Assembly (NCBI RefSeq): GCF_040954835.1
Contig: NC_090697.1
Coordinates: 5,406,501 to 5,470,500 of the forward strand
Direction of reading: 5' to 3'
DNA: 64,000 bases
Origin: Lepisosteus oculatus
Taxonomy: Eukaryota; Chordata; Actinopteri; Semionotiformes; Lepisosteidae
This document shows, piece by piece, positions 25,101 to 34,469 of this stretch. The position numbers were made by a program, and so were the translations under genes. The notes under the pieces were generated by a model that was not told the origin of the DNA, did no database searches, and was given only the letters and a program-made list of their open reading frames with translations. Positions within the stretch are counted from its first letter, which is position 1. Each line of letters starts with the position of its first letter.

Positions 25101-28100
25101 TTTCATTTGGCCCCCTTATTTATTTAAATGGTACAGTACTGTACCTAAACACCTCCTTCAGAGAATGATTATAATGCATACAGTAATTGTCAAAAAAAGT
25201 CTATTAATTGAAAATATGTGATTAATGCTAAAACTCTGCCTTCGAGAAAGTGAGTGAATTCTAATATAACACGTTATGCACTAAAGCACTGTATGTATTA
25301 AAGCATATGCTGTTCTTTGGTTTTAAACCTATTTTTCTTTTACTTCCAGTTTGTTACAGCAGTAGAATTTCCTCTTAATATCACAAGGAAAAATATTTTC
25401 AGACAGAAATGTGTACAATAACAGTATTGGTACTGGTAATTAATGTAAATATCCCACAGTGTTTATACAGTAAATGAGAAAATATTTACCTTATTTACCA
25501 AAGCTAAACATACCACGTGTAACACATTGTCTCATCTATAAATAGGCTTAATCTGACACACTCCTGTGTTTAGATTCAAAAAGAACTTTTTTTTGTCAAA
25601 TTGTCAAAGAATCTTTAGAAGACTGAATGAAGCAGAACATCTACGCTGTCGACTTGTTTGCTAGCTCATCTGTTTGGAAGAACATGTCCTGATGACGTAA
25701 TATAGTTGTGTATGAAAGTTGAAAGTGAATCAACTGAAGTGTTTTGTCAGCAATTGCATAGTGTCAGTATCATAAATTGTTATAGAAATCTCATGGCTTA
25801 GCTGAGCTAAGTTAATGTGCAGCTTGTCACAATGCTTGAAATATTGAAAAGAGTTTATTGAAATGATTTAATATCATTGTTACTATTAGTGTGTTCGCAT
25901 ACTGCTGAGGCTCAATTCATTCCCTGGATGGGTAGGAATTTCGGGAAGTGTCCAATTTAGTCAAGATTGAGAGAAGTAACAGATGTACAGTATATCCTCA
26001 GGTGTGTTATCTTCCTTTTGCAAAAGACGTGAGGGAAGAGTAGACGTGCATGTACTTTTTGAAAGAAAACACATTTTTGCCATTCCTTTCACACGTCCTG
26101 CATTGTTGTTTAATTTCACGGGGTTTTATTTGAGGGCTGTAGTAAACGGATCTCTTCCTGGCTCCCGTCCTGAGCCACTCCTGCTGGTTCTTCTCGCGTG
26201 TTCAGCCTTGCCCTTTCAGGAGTGGCCAGGGACAGAGCGGGGAATTCCCAGAGAAAACACCAACAGACGCGCTGTGCTTACCAGCCCTCTGGTCCGGGCC
26301 AAAGCCTGACTTCCTGCTGGGGCTCTGGAACACAGCGCCCGTGGGTGCAGCCAGTCAGCTGCTGCTGTGCACACACCCTGGGATCCTGTCTCTGATAGGA
26401 GGGGGAATGTGACCAGCAGGCGCGCCCACAATCCACAGCCGCAAATCCTGTGGAGAGGTAAGGCAAAAATATATGAGACTTTGTAAGGATGTCATTAGAT
26501 TTAACAACTGGTTTAATCCATGTACATACAGTTCCACCAGTCTTTGCATGCACAGTATGGGTAACACTTTAAGGCTGAATGGGGAAATGGCCTTTTCTAC
26601 AAATCTTTTCTGATTAATTTCACAATGGCACCGTTGTGTAGGGGATAGCATTGCTATCTTGCAGCGGGGTTCAATTCCTGGGGTGGGGTGTGTGTGTGTG
26701 CGTGTGTCTGTGTCTGTGTGTGTGTGTGTCTGTCTGCCCTCTGATGGACTGGTGTGCCCTGCAGAGTGTAACCTGCCTCGCACCTGTTGCATGATGGGAT
26801 AGACTCCAGCTTGCCTGCGACCCTGTGAGGCCAGGTGAGGAGAGGTCAGATTGGATGAGGTCAGGTGAGGAGAGGTCAGGTGAGGAGAGGTCAGGTGAGG
26901 AGAGGTCAGATTGGATGAGGTCAGGTGAGGAGAGGTCAGATTGGATGAGGTCAGGTGAGGAGAGGTCAGGTGAGGAGAGGTCAGATTGGATGAGGTCAGG
27001 TGAGGAGAGGTCAGGTGAGGAGAGGTCAGATTGGATGAGGTCAGGTGAGGAGAGGTCGGATTGGATGAGGTCAGGTGAGGAGAGGTCAGGTGAGGAGAGG
27101 TCAGGTGAGGAGAGGTCAAGTGAGGAGAGGTCGGATTGGATGAGGTCAAGTGAGAAGAGGTCAGGTGAGGAGAGGTCAGATTGGATGAGGTCAGGTGAGG
27201 AGAGGTCGGATTGGATGAGGTCAGGTGAGAAGAGGTCAGGTGAGGAGAGGTCAGATTGGATGAGGACAGGTGAGGAGAGGTCGGATTGGATGAGGTCAGG
27301 TGAGAAGAGGTCAGGTGAGGAGAGGTCAGATTGGATGAGGTCAGGTGAGGAGAGGTCGGATTGGATGAGGTCAGGTGAGGAGAGGTCAGGTGAGGAGAGG
27401 TCAGATTGGATGAGGTCAGGTGAGGAGAGGTCAGATTGGATGAGGTCAGGTGAGGAGAGGTCAGGTGAGGAGAGGTCAGATTGGATGAGGTCAGGTGAGG
27501 AGAGGTCGGATTGGATGAGGTCAGGTGAGGAGAGGTCAGGTGAGGAGAGGTCAGGTGAGGAGAGGTCAAGTGAGTAGAGGTCGGATTGGATGAGGTCAAG
27601 TGAGAAGAGGTCAGGTGAGGAGAGGTCAGATTGGATGAGGTCAGGTGAGGAGAGGTCGGATTGGATGAGGTCAGGTGAGAAGAGGTCAGGTGAGGAGAGG
27701 TCAGATTGGATGAGGTCAGGTGAGGAGAGGTCGGATTGGATGAGGTCAGGTGAGAAGAGGTCAGGTGAGGAGAGGTCAGATTGGATGAGGTCAGGTGAGG
27801 AGAGGTCGGATTGGATGAGGTCAAGTGAGAAGAGGTCAGGTGAGGAGAGGTCAGATTGGATGAGGTCAGGTGAGGAGAGGTCGGATTGGATGAGGTCAGG
27901 TGAGAAGAGGTCAGGTGAGGAGAGGTCAGATTGGATGAGGTCAGGTGAGGCAAGCTCAGGTGAGGCGAGGTCAGGTGAGGTCAGGTGAGGCAAAGGTCAG
28001 GTGAGGCAAAGGTCAGCTGAGGCGAGGTCAGGTGAGGCGAGGTCAGGTGAGGCGAGGTCAGGTGAGGCGAGGTCAGGTGAGGCGAGGTCAGGTGAGGCGA

Positions 28101-29905
28101 GTGCAGGCTGGGTGAGGTCAGATCAAATGAGTTCAGGTCAGGTGAGGCGAAGTCAGGTGAGGCGAGGTGAGGTCAGGTGAGAAGAGGTCAGGTGAGGAGA
28201 GGTCAGATTGGATGAGGTCAGGTGAGGCAAGCTCAGGTGAGGCGAGGTCAGGTGAGGTCAGGTGAGGCAAAGGTCAGGTGAGGCAAAGGTCAGGTGAGGC
28301 AAAGGTCAGCTGAGGCGAGGTCAGGTGAGGCGAGGTCAGGTGAGGCGAGGTCAGGTGAGGCGAGGTCAGGTGAGGCGAGGTCAGGTGAGGCGAGTGCAGG
28401 CTGGGTGAGGTCAGATCAAATGAGTTCAGGTCAGGTGAGGCGAAGTCAGGTGAGGCGAGGTCAGGTCAAGATCAGGTCAAGATCAGGTCAAGATCAGGTC
28501 AAGATCAGAAGTATCCAAGGTCTAACTTACGCTGAGGAGCTGGGTAATGGTGGTGCTGCTGTGGATTGTTGTGGGCTGTGGGCCAGAGCCCAGATCCTTC
28601 ACCCCTGTTTATCACAACCCCGGGGCCTACAGGGCAGCCCAGGTCTGACCGCAGAGACAGCGGGGGGTCCTGCAGCTGGACATCCATGTCCTTCCGAGGC
28701 TGGGACCCGTAGCCGGTGTCTTCACTGGGGAGGTCCAGCTGTCTGCTCAGCAGAGACGGCCTGGCACTCTCTCTGGAGTCAGAACCGACTTCGCTCTCGA
28801 AGTCCTTTTCTGTGGGCAGCTGGCGTCTCTTGACGGCGGGGCAGGGCCCGACTTCTGAAGAGCCCGGCTGCTGTAAACAGGTATTGGTCGGCTTTGCGGG
28901 TCCTCTTGGCGCCTGTGTAATTTCGAACCGGCGCATTTCTGGGGACGAATCGGCCCAGCTGCCTGCTGGGAAGGGACTTTTTCCAGGACTCTGCCCTGTA
29001 TCCTCCTCAGAAGCGCCCGTTTGGTGTTTCTTCTCCTGGAAATAGTTTCTGCCACTTAAGCTGTCTTGTACACCGGACCTGCACAGTGCCACTTCGTTCA
29101 CCGTCACCTCCGGCTGTCCAGAGCAGACTCCCGCTGTCCCACAGGGCTGGTCTTTACACTTCGCCAGCACGTCCAAGAATACCATGGACTCGTCCGTCTC
29201 CACGGGAATGCTTCTGAGAGGACGAAAGTCTTCAGATAAAGACAACAAAACAATTAGGGTCTGACCCCCGAGAAAGAAATCCTTCAAAGCAAAAAAACAA
29301 TTTGTCTTACAGTGTACTCTCCCCCTACTTATCCCAGTGTCACTTATCTGTTGACATTTATGCTCTGTTTTCAGACACAAGGAAGACAGAGTGTAAAAAG
29401 AGTTCCAGTAGGGAGCTGCGTCAGCAGGCGTAGGCTGGAAGGGAACAGGTAAAGGTTTGTTCCCTGCAGAATAGAGAAGAAAAGAATTTCCCGAAGAAGG
29501 CTCCACAGCGAAACGTTGTGTTTCCTTTCTTCTCTTTTCGGTATGGAATGAACCTTTTGCTTGCTTCTTTGCAGGACGTTAACATTATCACTGGAACGTG
29601 CTCCTTTCCTGTTTCTCAAACAAACTAATACTTCTACAGGTCTATTCGGAGAGCTAATCTAGTTTCTTTTCAAGACAAATTCTGACTCAGAATCTAAGTG
29701 TCAGAACTGATGATTAAATCATATTAGACTAGAGTAGAACATATAACAATTCCATGATTATAATGATGCAGAAATCACAGAACCACATGATTCTCGTTGA
29801 ATAATATCACCGGCATTGTTTTATTAAATGAACTTGTTAGTTCACTTTTTTTAATGTAAAGCCTTGTGTCAAATACGTTTGGATCTTACCTATGAATGAC
29901 TCCAT
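18987..29905 (-). CDS. traf3ip2: traf3ip2 (Act1/CIKS adaptor), whole gene from ATG to stop, nine coding exons proposed
   Basis: Act1 joins activated IL-17 receptors through a SEFIR-SEFIR interaction and recruits TRAF proteins to drive NF-kB and MAPK signalling and mRNA stabilisation. Proposed coding exons, 5' to 3', are 29905-29890, 29229-28531, 26447-26377 or 26375 (tentative), 24402-24176, 23721-23633, 23259-23191, 22302-22198, 19669-19595 and 19160-18987. Apart from the tentative exon, all junctions keep frame with GT-AG borders. If the tentative exon is 73 nt the sum is 1527 nt, or 508 residues, against about 570 in human. Family landmarks are [10 protein letters not shown] near the N-terminus, [13 protein letters not shown] in the large exon, TINLPDEC before the SEFIR domain, and the SEFIR blocks [26 protein letters not shown] and [10 protein letters not shown]. 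The motif PVETDE resembles a TRAF-binding PxExx-acidic site. The gene lies between rev3l and fyn, as in mammals. Confidence 0.9.
19595..19669 (-). CDS. traf3ip2: traf3ip2 SEFIR exon 4
   Basis: This 75-nt exon gives 25 codons from MQNEFIQQG to [12 protein letters not shown], strongly conserved with mammalian Act1. It has acceptor TTGCAG and donor GTCAGT, phase 0. Confidence 0.92.
20625..20865 (-). repeat. SINE-type dispersed repeat in traf3ip2 upstream of the fourth SEFIR exon
   Basis: The family marks GGCTGAAGTCTATCCTGG, GGGAACACCCACAGGGAAAA and ACGTGCAAAATCTCCATGTG are seen in reverse order on the plus strand. It lies in intron sequence. Confidence 0.45.
20966..21835 (+). mobile_element. 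Degenerate Tc1-like element split by a LINE end
   Basis: CAGCAAGACGATGACCCTGA (ends near 21095) resembles the transposase Q-x-D-x-D-P block. TTTTGGACTGGTCAAGTTAC (near 21580), GAACAATGGGCCAAAATTCC (near 21680) and TTCACAAGAGGATATTTACT (near 21770) resemble the downstream transposase and end. Between them, 21107-21560 is LINE. Frames are broken throughout. Confidence 0.5.
21107..21560 (+). mobile_element. LINE 3' end (Jockey-superfamily type), inserted in the Tc1 remnant
   Basis: The translation gives [12 protein letters not shown], then, after a one-base frameshift, [19 protein letters not shown] and [13 protein letters not shown]. These are the usual last residues of fish LINEs of this type. 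The 3' tail is CAATAAAAAATCTTGAATC with a TTGAATC repeat. Confidence 0.65.
22198..22302 (-). CDS. traf3ip2: traf3ip2 SEFIR exon 3
   Basis: This 105-nt, 35-codon exon holds box 2 of the SEFIR domain ([15 protein letters not shown]) and [13 protein letters not shown]. It has acceptor TTGCAG and donor GTAAGT, phase 0. Confidence 0.92.
23191..23259 (-). CDS. traf3ip2: traf3ip2 SEFIR exon 2
   Basis: This 69-nt, 23-codon exon reads [20 protein letters not shown] and ends LKD. It is the counterpart of the human IDIFEDRIRGIDIIKWM segment. It has acceptor TTCCAG and donor GTAAGC, phase 0 at both ends. Confidence 0.9.
23633..23721 (-). CDS. traf3ip2: traf3ip2 SEFIR exon 1
   Basis: This 89-nt exon encodes [20 protein letters not shown] and on to GFRPA: the first strand, box 1 (VTYSVD) and first helix of the SEFIR fold. 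It has acceptor TTTCAG and donor GTAAGT, phase 0 at its end. Confidence 0.92.
24176..24402 (-). CDS. traf3ip2: traf3ip2 proline-rich exon before the SEFIR domain
   Basis: This 227-nt exon lies between acceptor TTGTAG and donor GTGAGT. It encodes a proline-rich stretch ([11 protein letters not shown]) followed by [11 protein letters not shown], the counterpart of the human segment ending TLKTSNLPEEL just before the SEFIR domain. The last base C combines with GG of the next exon to give Arg. Confidence 0.85.
24403..26376. other. traf3ip2 intron, no feature recognised
   Basis: AT-rich sequence without a visible exon, repeat head or transposon end. Confidence 0.4.
26377..26447 (-). CDS. traf3ip2: traf3ip2 tentative short exon
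   Basis: A strong acceptor (pyrimidine tract then CTCCACAG) precedes a 71-nt open segment ending CCCAGG with a weak donor GTGTGT. Frame is the difficulty. The exon before ends in phase 1 and the exon after needs phase 2, so a 71-nt exon breaks frame. A 73-nt version using the adjacent weak donor GTGTGC (end at 26375) restores it and reads on into NQPHFRFG. Read instead in phase 0 the segment gives a proline-rich [13 protein letters not shown] and then joins the next exon correctly, but that would require a further unseen exon. The splice signals are visible; exact borders and frame are uncertain. Confidence 0.45.
26630..26825 (+). repeat. SINE-type repeat with (GT)n, preceding the 15-bp array
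   Basis: The tRNA-like head (TTGTGTAGGGGATAGC, GGTTCAATTCC), the GTGTGTGTG run and GGGATAGACTCCAGCTTGCC end directly at the minisatellite. The array may have grown from the SINE end CCTGTGAGGCCAGGTGAGG. Confidence 0.6.
26826..28508. repeat. Minisatellite, 15-bp unit (AGGTCAGGTGAGGAG and variants)
   Basis: From 26826 to about 27945 the units AGGTCAGGTGAGGAG and AGGTCAGATTGGATG alternate in higher-order patterns. From 27945 the variant is AGGTCAGGTGAGGCG. A block of about 270 bp is duplicated (27901-28165 and 28178-28463). The last 45 bp is an 11-bp repeat GATCAGGTCAA. Because 15 is divisible by three, several frames stay open on both strands (up to 532 codons); these are not genes. The array fills the traf3ip2 intron up to 22 bp from the large exon. 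Confidence 0.97.
28531..29229 (-). CDS. traf3ip2: traf3ip2 large N-terminal exon
   Basis: This 699-nt exon gives about 232 residues. It starts in frame after acceptor TCTGAAG (an alternative acceptor CTCTCAG would start it at 29213, but leaves the start exon out of phase). Conserved segments are [10 protein letters not shown] at its start and [13 protein letters not shown] about two thirds along, matching the human RSIPVEVDES and DLPTIDTGYDSQP segments. The rest is low-conservation, Ser/Gln/Pro-rich linker. It ends CCTCAGC then donor GTAAGT, phase 1. A minisatellite begins only 22 bp past the exon end. Confidence 0.85.
29403..29574. repeat. Palindromic repeat with hammerhead-like core, copy 3
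   Basis: The left arm has GGAGCTGCGTCAGC and GGGAACAGGTAAAGG. The right arm has CCGAAGAAGGCTCCACAGCG, then AAACGTTGTGTTTC and a degraded AATGAACC end. It lies in the traf3ip2 intron between the start exon and the large exon. Confidence 0.65.
29890..29905 (-). CDS. traf3ip2: traf3ip2 coding exon 1 (start codon; MESFI)
   Basis: The exon probably runs 29920-29890: it follows an acceptor ending TTTCAG and ends at donor GTAAGA. It holds ATG GAG TCA TTC ATA G, phase 1. Joined to the acceptor TCTGAAG at 29230 it reads [15 protein letters not shown], which runs straight into the family-conserved RSIPVE segment. That in-frame join is the reason for choosing this start. No other in-frame ATG with a fitting splice pair was found nearby. 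Confidence 0.7.
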
Positions 29906-29920
29906 TGTCCTTGTAACCAG

Positions 29921-31359
29921 CTGAAATTTCTTACATAACGTCTTGTGCTGAGAAGATAAACGATGAAGAGAAGAATGTATTGCACACGATTCGAACAAGA
30001 AAATAAATGAACGAGCCTACTACCCTGTCAATTGAACAAAAATTAAAACTAGTTACTATGGCATCATATTTACAGCAGGCTAAGGGGATACATATGTACA
30101 GTATAAGTTGGTGAAGAGTGTACATCTTGAAAGAGTGTCTCCAGCACTGAGAGAGAGACATCAGGCAAGATGGCTACAACACATTCATGTTACTGAGACG
30201 AAAAGAACACAGAGAAATACAGTGACCTGCATCAGAGAGAGCTGAGAGATCATCACAGAACTTTTTTTCCAACCCTTGTGTGCGGTAGTGAAAGCAAGCC
30301 CCCATTTTGGCTCAGGGCTACGCCAAAGGGCCTGGGTTTTGAGCCAAGATGGAGACTTCCTCGAAAAGCCACTTGTCACACTATGCTTTTGCGCAAACCG
30401 AAGACTTTCCAGCCTACGTGGGCAAAGGGTAGACACCAGTGATACAAACGGACCTGTGGGATCACAGTTCATATATAGACAGTAACAGTTTACACTCCAC
30501 TGGAGAGAACAAATGTTTTTGTGTCTCAGTAAAACATAAGCACCCGAAAAGCAGCGAGTAATAGTACAATTTAGGCAATAGCGATCTGAATTTAGATTAT
30601 CAGATTTCTGGGTTGCAATGCCGTGCAACACTGTGCATCTTTACCAGCAGCTGAGCCACCCTGCCATATATTTTGATATAATAAACAATATCTTATTTGT
30701 ATGGTCAATCCAAATAATTGAGAAAAAAGGACAAACGTTTTTAAAAGAATAGGCGAAGGTACGTCTACGTGACAGTGTTTTGAAACTAGTTTATTTCATT
30801 ATTTGTATTACTGAACAGATGGGTTTTTTTTTTAAAGAAATCAAACCATCTAAAAAAGTCAAAGGGATCTACACCCTCATGTACATACATGTACAGTAGG
30901 CATGAGTGCAGGGAACTTGGCGATCATCTTGAAATTAACACCAAACACTGACTCATGTACAGTACCAATGTTTAACACCGGTCCAGTTCGTCATTAACCA
31001 CCTTACCACCTCATTCAGCGACGAGCTGGCTAATTTAAGTGATTAAACACTATTTGCAAAAAAAAATTAACGGTAAACACTACCACAAAGTTGAACATGA
31101 ACTGAGTAAAAAAAAAAAACAGCTTTTTGATTTACTGTTGATGACTGGACTTTTCCGAATTTCCTTGTCTTTTTTCATCCTGATCTGACAAGAAGGCTTT
31201 CAAAGTCAAAATGAACATATATTCCCACGTTCAGCTTAATCGCACTAACTGCACCAGTTCGCCTTTTCTTTTACACAACAGGTTTCTGTCTGAATGCTTA
31301 AAATAATCAATACAGGAAAGTGTTTTGTATTAAAAGCATCCGGAGATCAATATTCCTAC
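29921..31359. other. traf3ip2 5' intron, no feature recognised
   Basis: AT-rich, without recognisable exon or transposon. Confidence 0.35.
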
Positions 31360-31440
31360 CTCCCCAACAGCGGCGGCAGAGGACTGACTGTGGGCGTAGA
31401 AGGAAACGCGCAGGTAGCTGTCCTGCTGGGAACCCGCGGC
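31360..31440 (-). other. traf3ip2: Possible non-coding first exon of traf3ip2
   Basis: A CpG-containing segment ends in GGGGAG followed by donor GTAGGA (31359 downward), about 1.45 kb upstream of the start-codon exon. Two octamer motifs lie just upstream. The transcription start is not determined; the upper boundary is nominal. Confidence 0.3.
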
Positions 31441-31467
31441 TCTTTCTTCACAAGGAAATAATTTTAA

Positions 31468-31506
31468 ATGCAAATCAGGGAGAACAATAACTCCGAATAT
31501 GCAAAT
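31468..31506 (+). promoter_or_regulatory. Pair of POU octamer motifs
   Basis: ATGCAAAT occurs at 31468-31475 and again at 31499-31506, in the same orientation, 31 bp apart, just upstream of the possible first exon of traf3ip2. Octamers bind POU-domain factors such as Oct1/Oct2. The motifs are seen; the role is inferred. Confidence 0.35.
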
Positions 31507-32639
31507 TCTTCACAAAAAGTTTAAAAGGTAGAGTCCACCCATCGGAAAAAAAAGTTTCAGCAGCGGAAGGAATTTCGCTCCGAAGTCGGGAAGCGTACAA
31601 AGGCAGGCGAGAGGTGTTAACGTTTCTGCAGGTTAAAAAAAAATAATCGGAGCTTTGTTTTGTTAAAAGTTTAATGACAAAGTTCGTCTGTAAGAAAAAT
31701 GGCATGTAGTGAGACTAAAAATGCGGAACACCTGCAATTCACCTGGCTTTCTTAAAGACTGACGATTAGTCTGGGAGTTTTAAAAGCAGTAAACCTTTCG
31801 CTTTTGCAATGTCGTTTTCTAAAAGAGATTAGGCCATTAAAAAAAAACTATTAACTAAGGAAATGATTAAGTTGTTAGCGGCATCAGAATACTATCTTTA
31901 CTCTTTCAAAATGCTGTAATAAGGAATGCGAAAGAAGAGTATTCCTAATAACATTTTGCAGTGAACACATTTTCAAGACGTATTGTATCATGAATGAAAA
32001 ACGAATGCCTCCGTGTTCTCATCTCTCCAGAGAAAAGTAATTACATTTAAATCAGTAAATAAGGCACATACTGTAGATGGACCACCAGTCGATATCACTG
32101 AGGCTCACAGAGTAAAAAAGAGGCTGAACTCTGACAAGTACACATGATGGAGGAGGACATATTTGTCTCTGTGTTCTTCCCATTCCCAGTCCTGTGGCTC
32201 CAGTGGTAAACTGGATTGATTTTGGAATGGACTAATCCAAACTGAGTGTGCAAGGACAGGGAAAAAAAATATTTTCAAAAGAAAACCATGACAGAAAATT
32301 AAAATCTTTCAACGTTTTTGGCTTTACTGACTGCATTCTGCGTCAGGACTGTGTCTGGAGCGCAACACAGGCAATAATCCCTGTGGATGTGTGTGCTGGG
32401 CTGTTGGGGTGTAGCTACCTAGGCCTGACCTCAAAGGGGGGCCTCACCTCAAGGTGCGAGGTCCCCCACTTCAACCCTTTGGCTGTGTTTCTCTACTCGA
32501 GTCCGATTAGGAACTTTTACCACATGCTGTGATTCTCGCCTAAAGTCCACGGCTGTGAAAAAAACATCCCCCTTTCAGTGCTGAATCTACCCTTCTTCAG
32601 GAGTGCCAAAATGCCCGCCTTAATCCTCCCATCATACTA

Positions 32640-32860
32640 TTCTGTACATTCCAATATTTTTCCCCCCTCTTCCCAAACCATGAGGGGGCCCCACAGCGTG
32701 ACCTGGCCCGGGCCTCATCTGATGTCATGGGAGTGTGGGAGGAACCCCAGGTGAAGACGGGGGGAGCACACAAGCGTCACACAGACGGCAGCCCGGGGCG
32801 CCAGCACCGAGTGCTCTCCCACCACCGTGAACGGGACGATGCGGTTCGGGAATGGGTGGA
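32640..32860 (-). repeat. SINE-type dispersed repeat (TGTGTGGAGTTTGCAT family), diverged
   Basis: GGGAGTGTGGGAGGAACCCC and AACCCCAGGTGAAGACGG are the minus-strand family middle. It lies between traf3ip2 and the GPCR. Confidence 0.45.
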
Positions 32861-33113
32861 AAGATGGATGGATTACAGAGTGTGTGCTGTCGTGCCGTCG
32901 TGCTGTGTGCCTCTCGCACAAACAGAGCTCCAGAACTGTGCGCACATTCAGCACTTGGGGAGAAAGAGCACTGTATGCCATTTGTAATTTACTTTGAAAT
33001 CTCCATCACTTCTTTTGAAAGGCAAGTTAAAACAAGTACAAGAATGCAGACATCTCTTAGAAAAATCTCAGTTTCACAAATATTGAAAGCTTTTACAAGA
33101 CGCTGTCAGTGAA

Positions 33114-34120
33114 CTACTGAGTTTGCTTCAGTTTTGTGAGAACCACGTTCACCACCCTTGCATTGTGGGCTGGACGATCCATGACAGAAAACACTTTCAT
33201 GGTTGTCTGGGCGGTGAGGGACCCAAGTTCCCTCGCTCTGCTCCTGTGAGCCAGCAAGCCGAGCAGCTCCTGCCTGAACCTCCTGCTCACCATGCAGTAC
33301 AAGAGGAAGTTGGTGGAGGAGTTTAGATTCTGCAGCATGTTGGCCAGGTCACTGATGACATTGATGGGCAGGCTGTAGTCGTCTCTGTTGAAGCCTTGGT
33401 AGTTGTAGGTGGTTCTTAAGATGCAATATGTCACAAACCGCGGGAGACTCAAGACTACAAAGGTGATGGACACTGTGCAGAGCAGTAAGATGGTTCTTCT
33501 GACCATGCTCTTGGCGCTGGCCCCTTTGATGGCTCGCCTCTCCTCCTTGGTGAACATCTTGCTGGCCCTCCGGAGGTGGTGTCCTATCAGAGTGTTAAAG
33601 ACGATGACGAGGAGAATGGGGATTCCCCCAGAGAGGAAGGTGGTGATCCAGACCAGCACCGTGGAATACTCCGTGTTGTTATAGCCGCACCTGGGCAAGG
33701 TGACGTTCTCGCCGTCCCTGGTGAGGTTCGTCGGCTTGACGTCGTTGATCCAGTACACTGGGACCGATGCGACGTGGGAGAAGACGACGATCATCAGGGT
33801 GACGCAGACCGTGACCCTGCACCGAGAGAGGCGCCTCTTGAGGCCGGTGATCCTGAGCGCAAGGTAGCGCTCTACGGTGAAGCCCACCACGATCCACGAG
33901 GAGCTGTACAGGGAGCCGTGCTGCAGGTAGGTCAGGATCCTGCACCAGGGCTGGGCGTGCCAGAAGGGCTGCGCCTGCGCGAAGGTCAAGGTCAGGTCCA
34001 GCAGGATCACCCACACCAGGTAGCAGGAGTCCACGACGGCCAGCGAGCTCAGGTAGATGGCGGCCGTCTCGGACATGCCACACTTGCGAAACCTAATCAC
34101 GTAGAAGGTGAAGAGGTTGG
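33114..34120 (-). CDS. GPR139/GPR142-like orphan class A GPCR, last coding exon (N-terminus missing)
   Basis: About 335 codons end in TAG at 33116-33114. The exon opens after acceptor CTCTACAG (34121) with xCC AAC CTC, giving ANLFTFYVIRF. GPR139-type genes have an intron at this same place in TM1, so the ATG further upstream at 34154 lies in intron and is not used. Visible class A features are LAVVD in TM2, WCR before TM3, ERY at the end of TM3, an ECL2 with sequons NLT, NVT and NNT and one Cys, LSLPRF in TM6 in place of CWxP, and NSSTNFLLY in TM7 as the NPxxY equivalent, followed by the helix-8 segment SRRFR. The pattern NMLxxLNxxxNFLLYCxxSxRFR is shared with GPR139. The ligand is unknown. 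Exon 1 was not found. The gene lies between traf3ip2 and fyn on the same strand. Confidence 0.85.
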
Positions 34121-34469
34121 CTGTAGAGTAAAAAGCAGACATTTTGCTCAGCACTTGGTGAGTTAGGTGGGAGCTCCTGTTTTTTTTTTTTCACGTGGTA
34201 TCGTTCCCTGCTAGATAAATGCTACAGTTATGCTGTAAATGTAGATGACAAAATGCATTTCTTTAGGTGAGTTATAGGATTTGTCCACTTTTGGCAGCAT
34301 TTTTTTATATTCTGAAGAAGAGTAAAGGACTTTTTTTTTTGGCTAAATAAGGTTTGGGGACAAAGGATTTATTAAAATGCTTCTTAGTCCTGCTTTGCAT
34401 GAAGCAGAGGCTTACAAGGTGAGAAGTGTGAAGAAAATTCCACATTTAATAATATTAATTATGAATTCC

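Noticed and set aside
26355-27993. Open frames of 532, 440 and 250 codons over the 15-bp array
   Set aside because: The period is a multiple of three, so several frames stay open on both strands; the translations are pure tandem repeats.
34121-34154. ATG at 34154 as the GPCR start
   Set aside because: It lies in the pyrimidine-rich acceptor region; a start there would delete the first half of TM1, and the family intron position matches 34121.
33576-34166. Plus-strand open frame of 196 codons opposite the GPCR
   Set aside because: Antisense shadow of a GC-rich coding exon.
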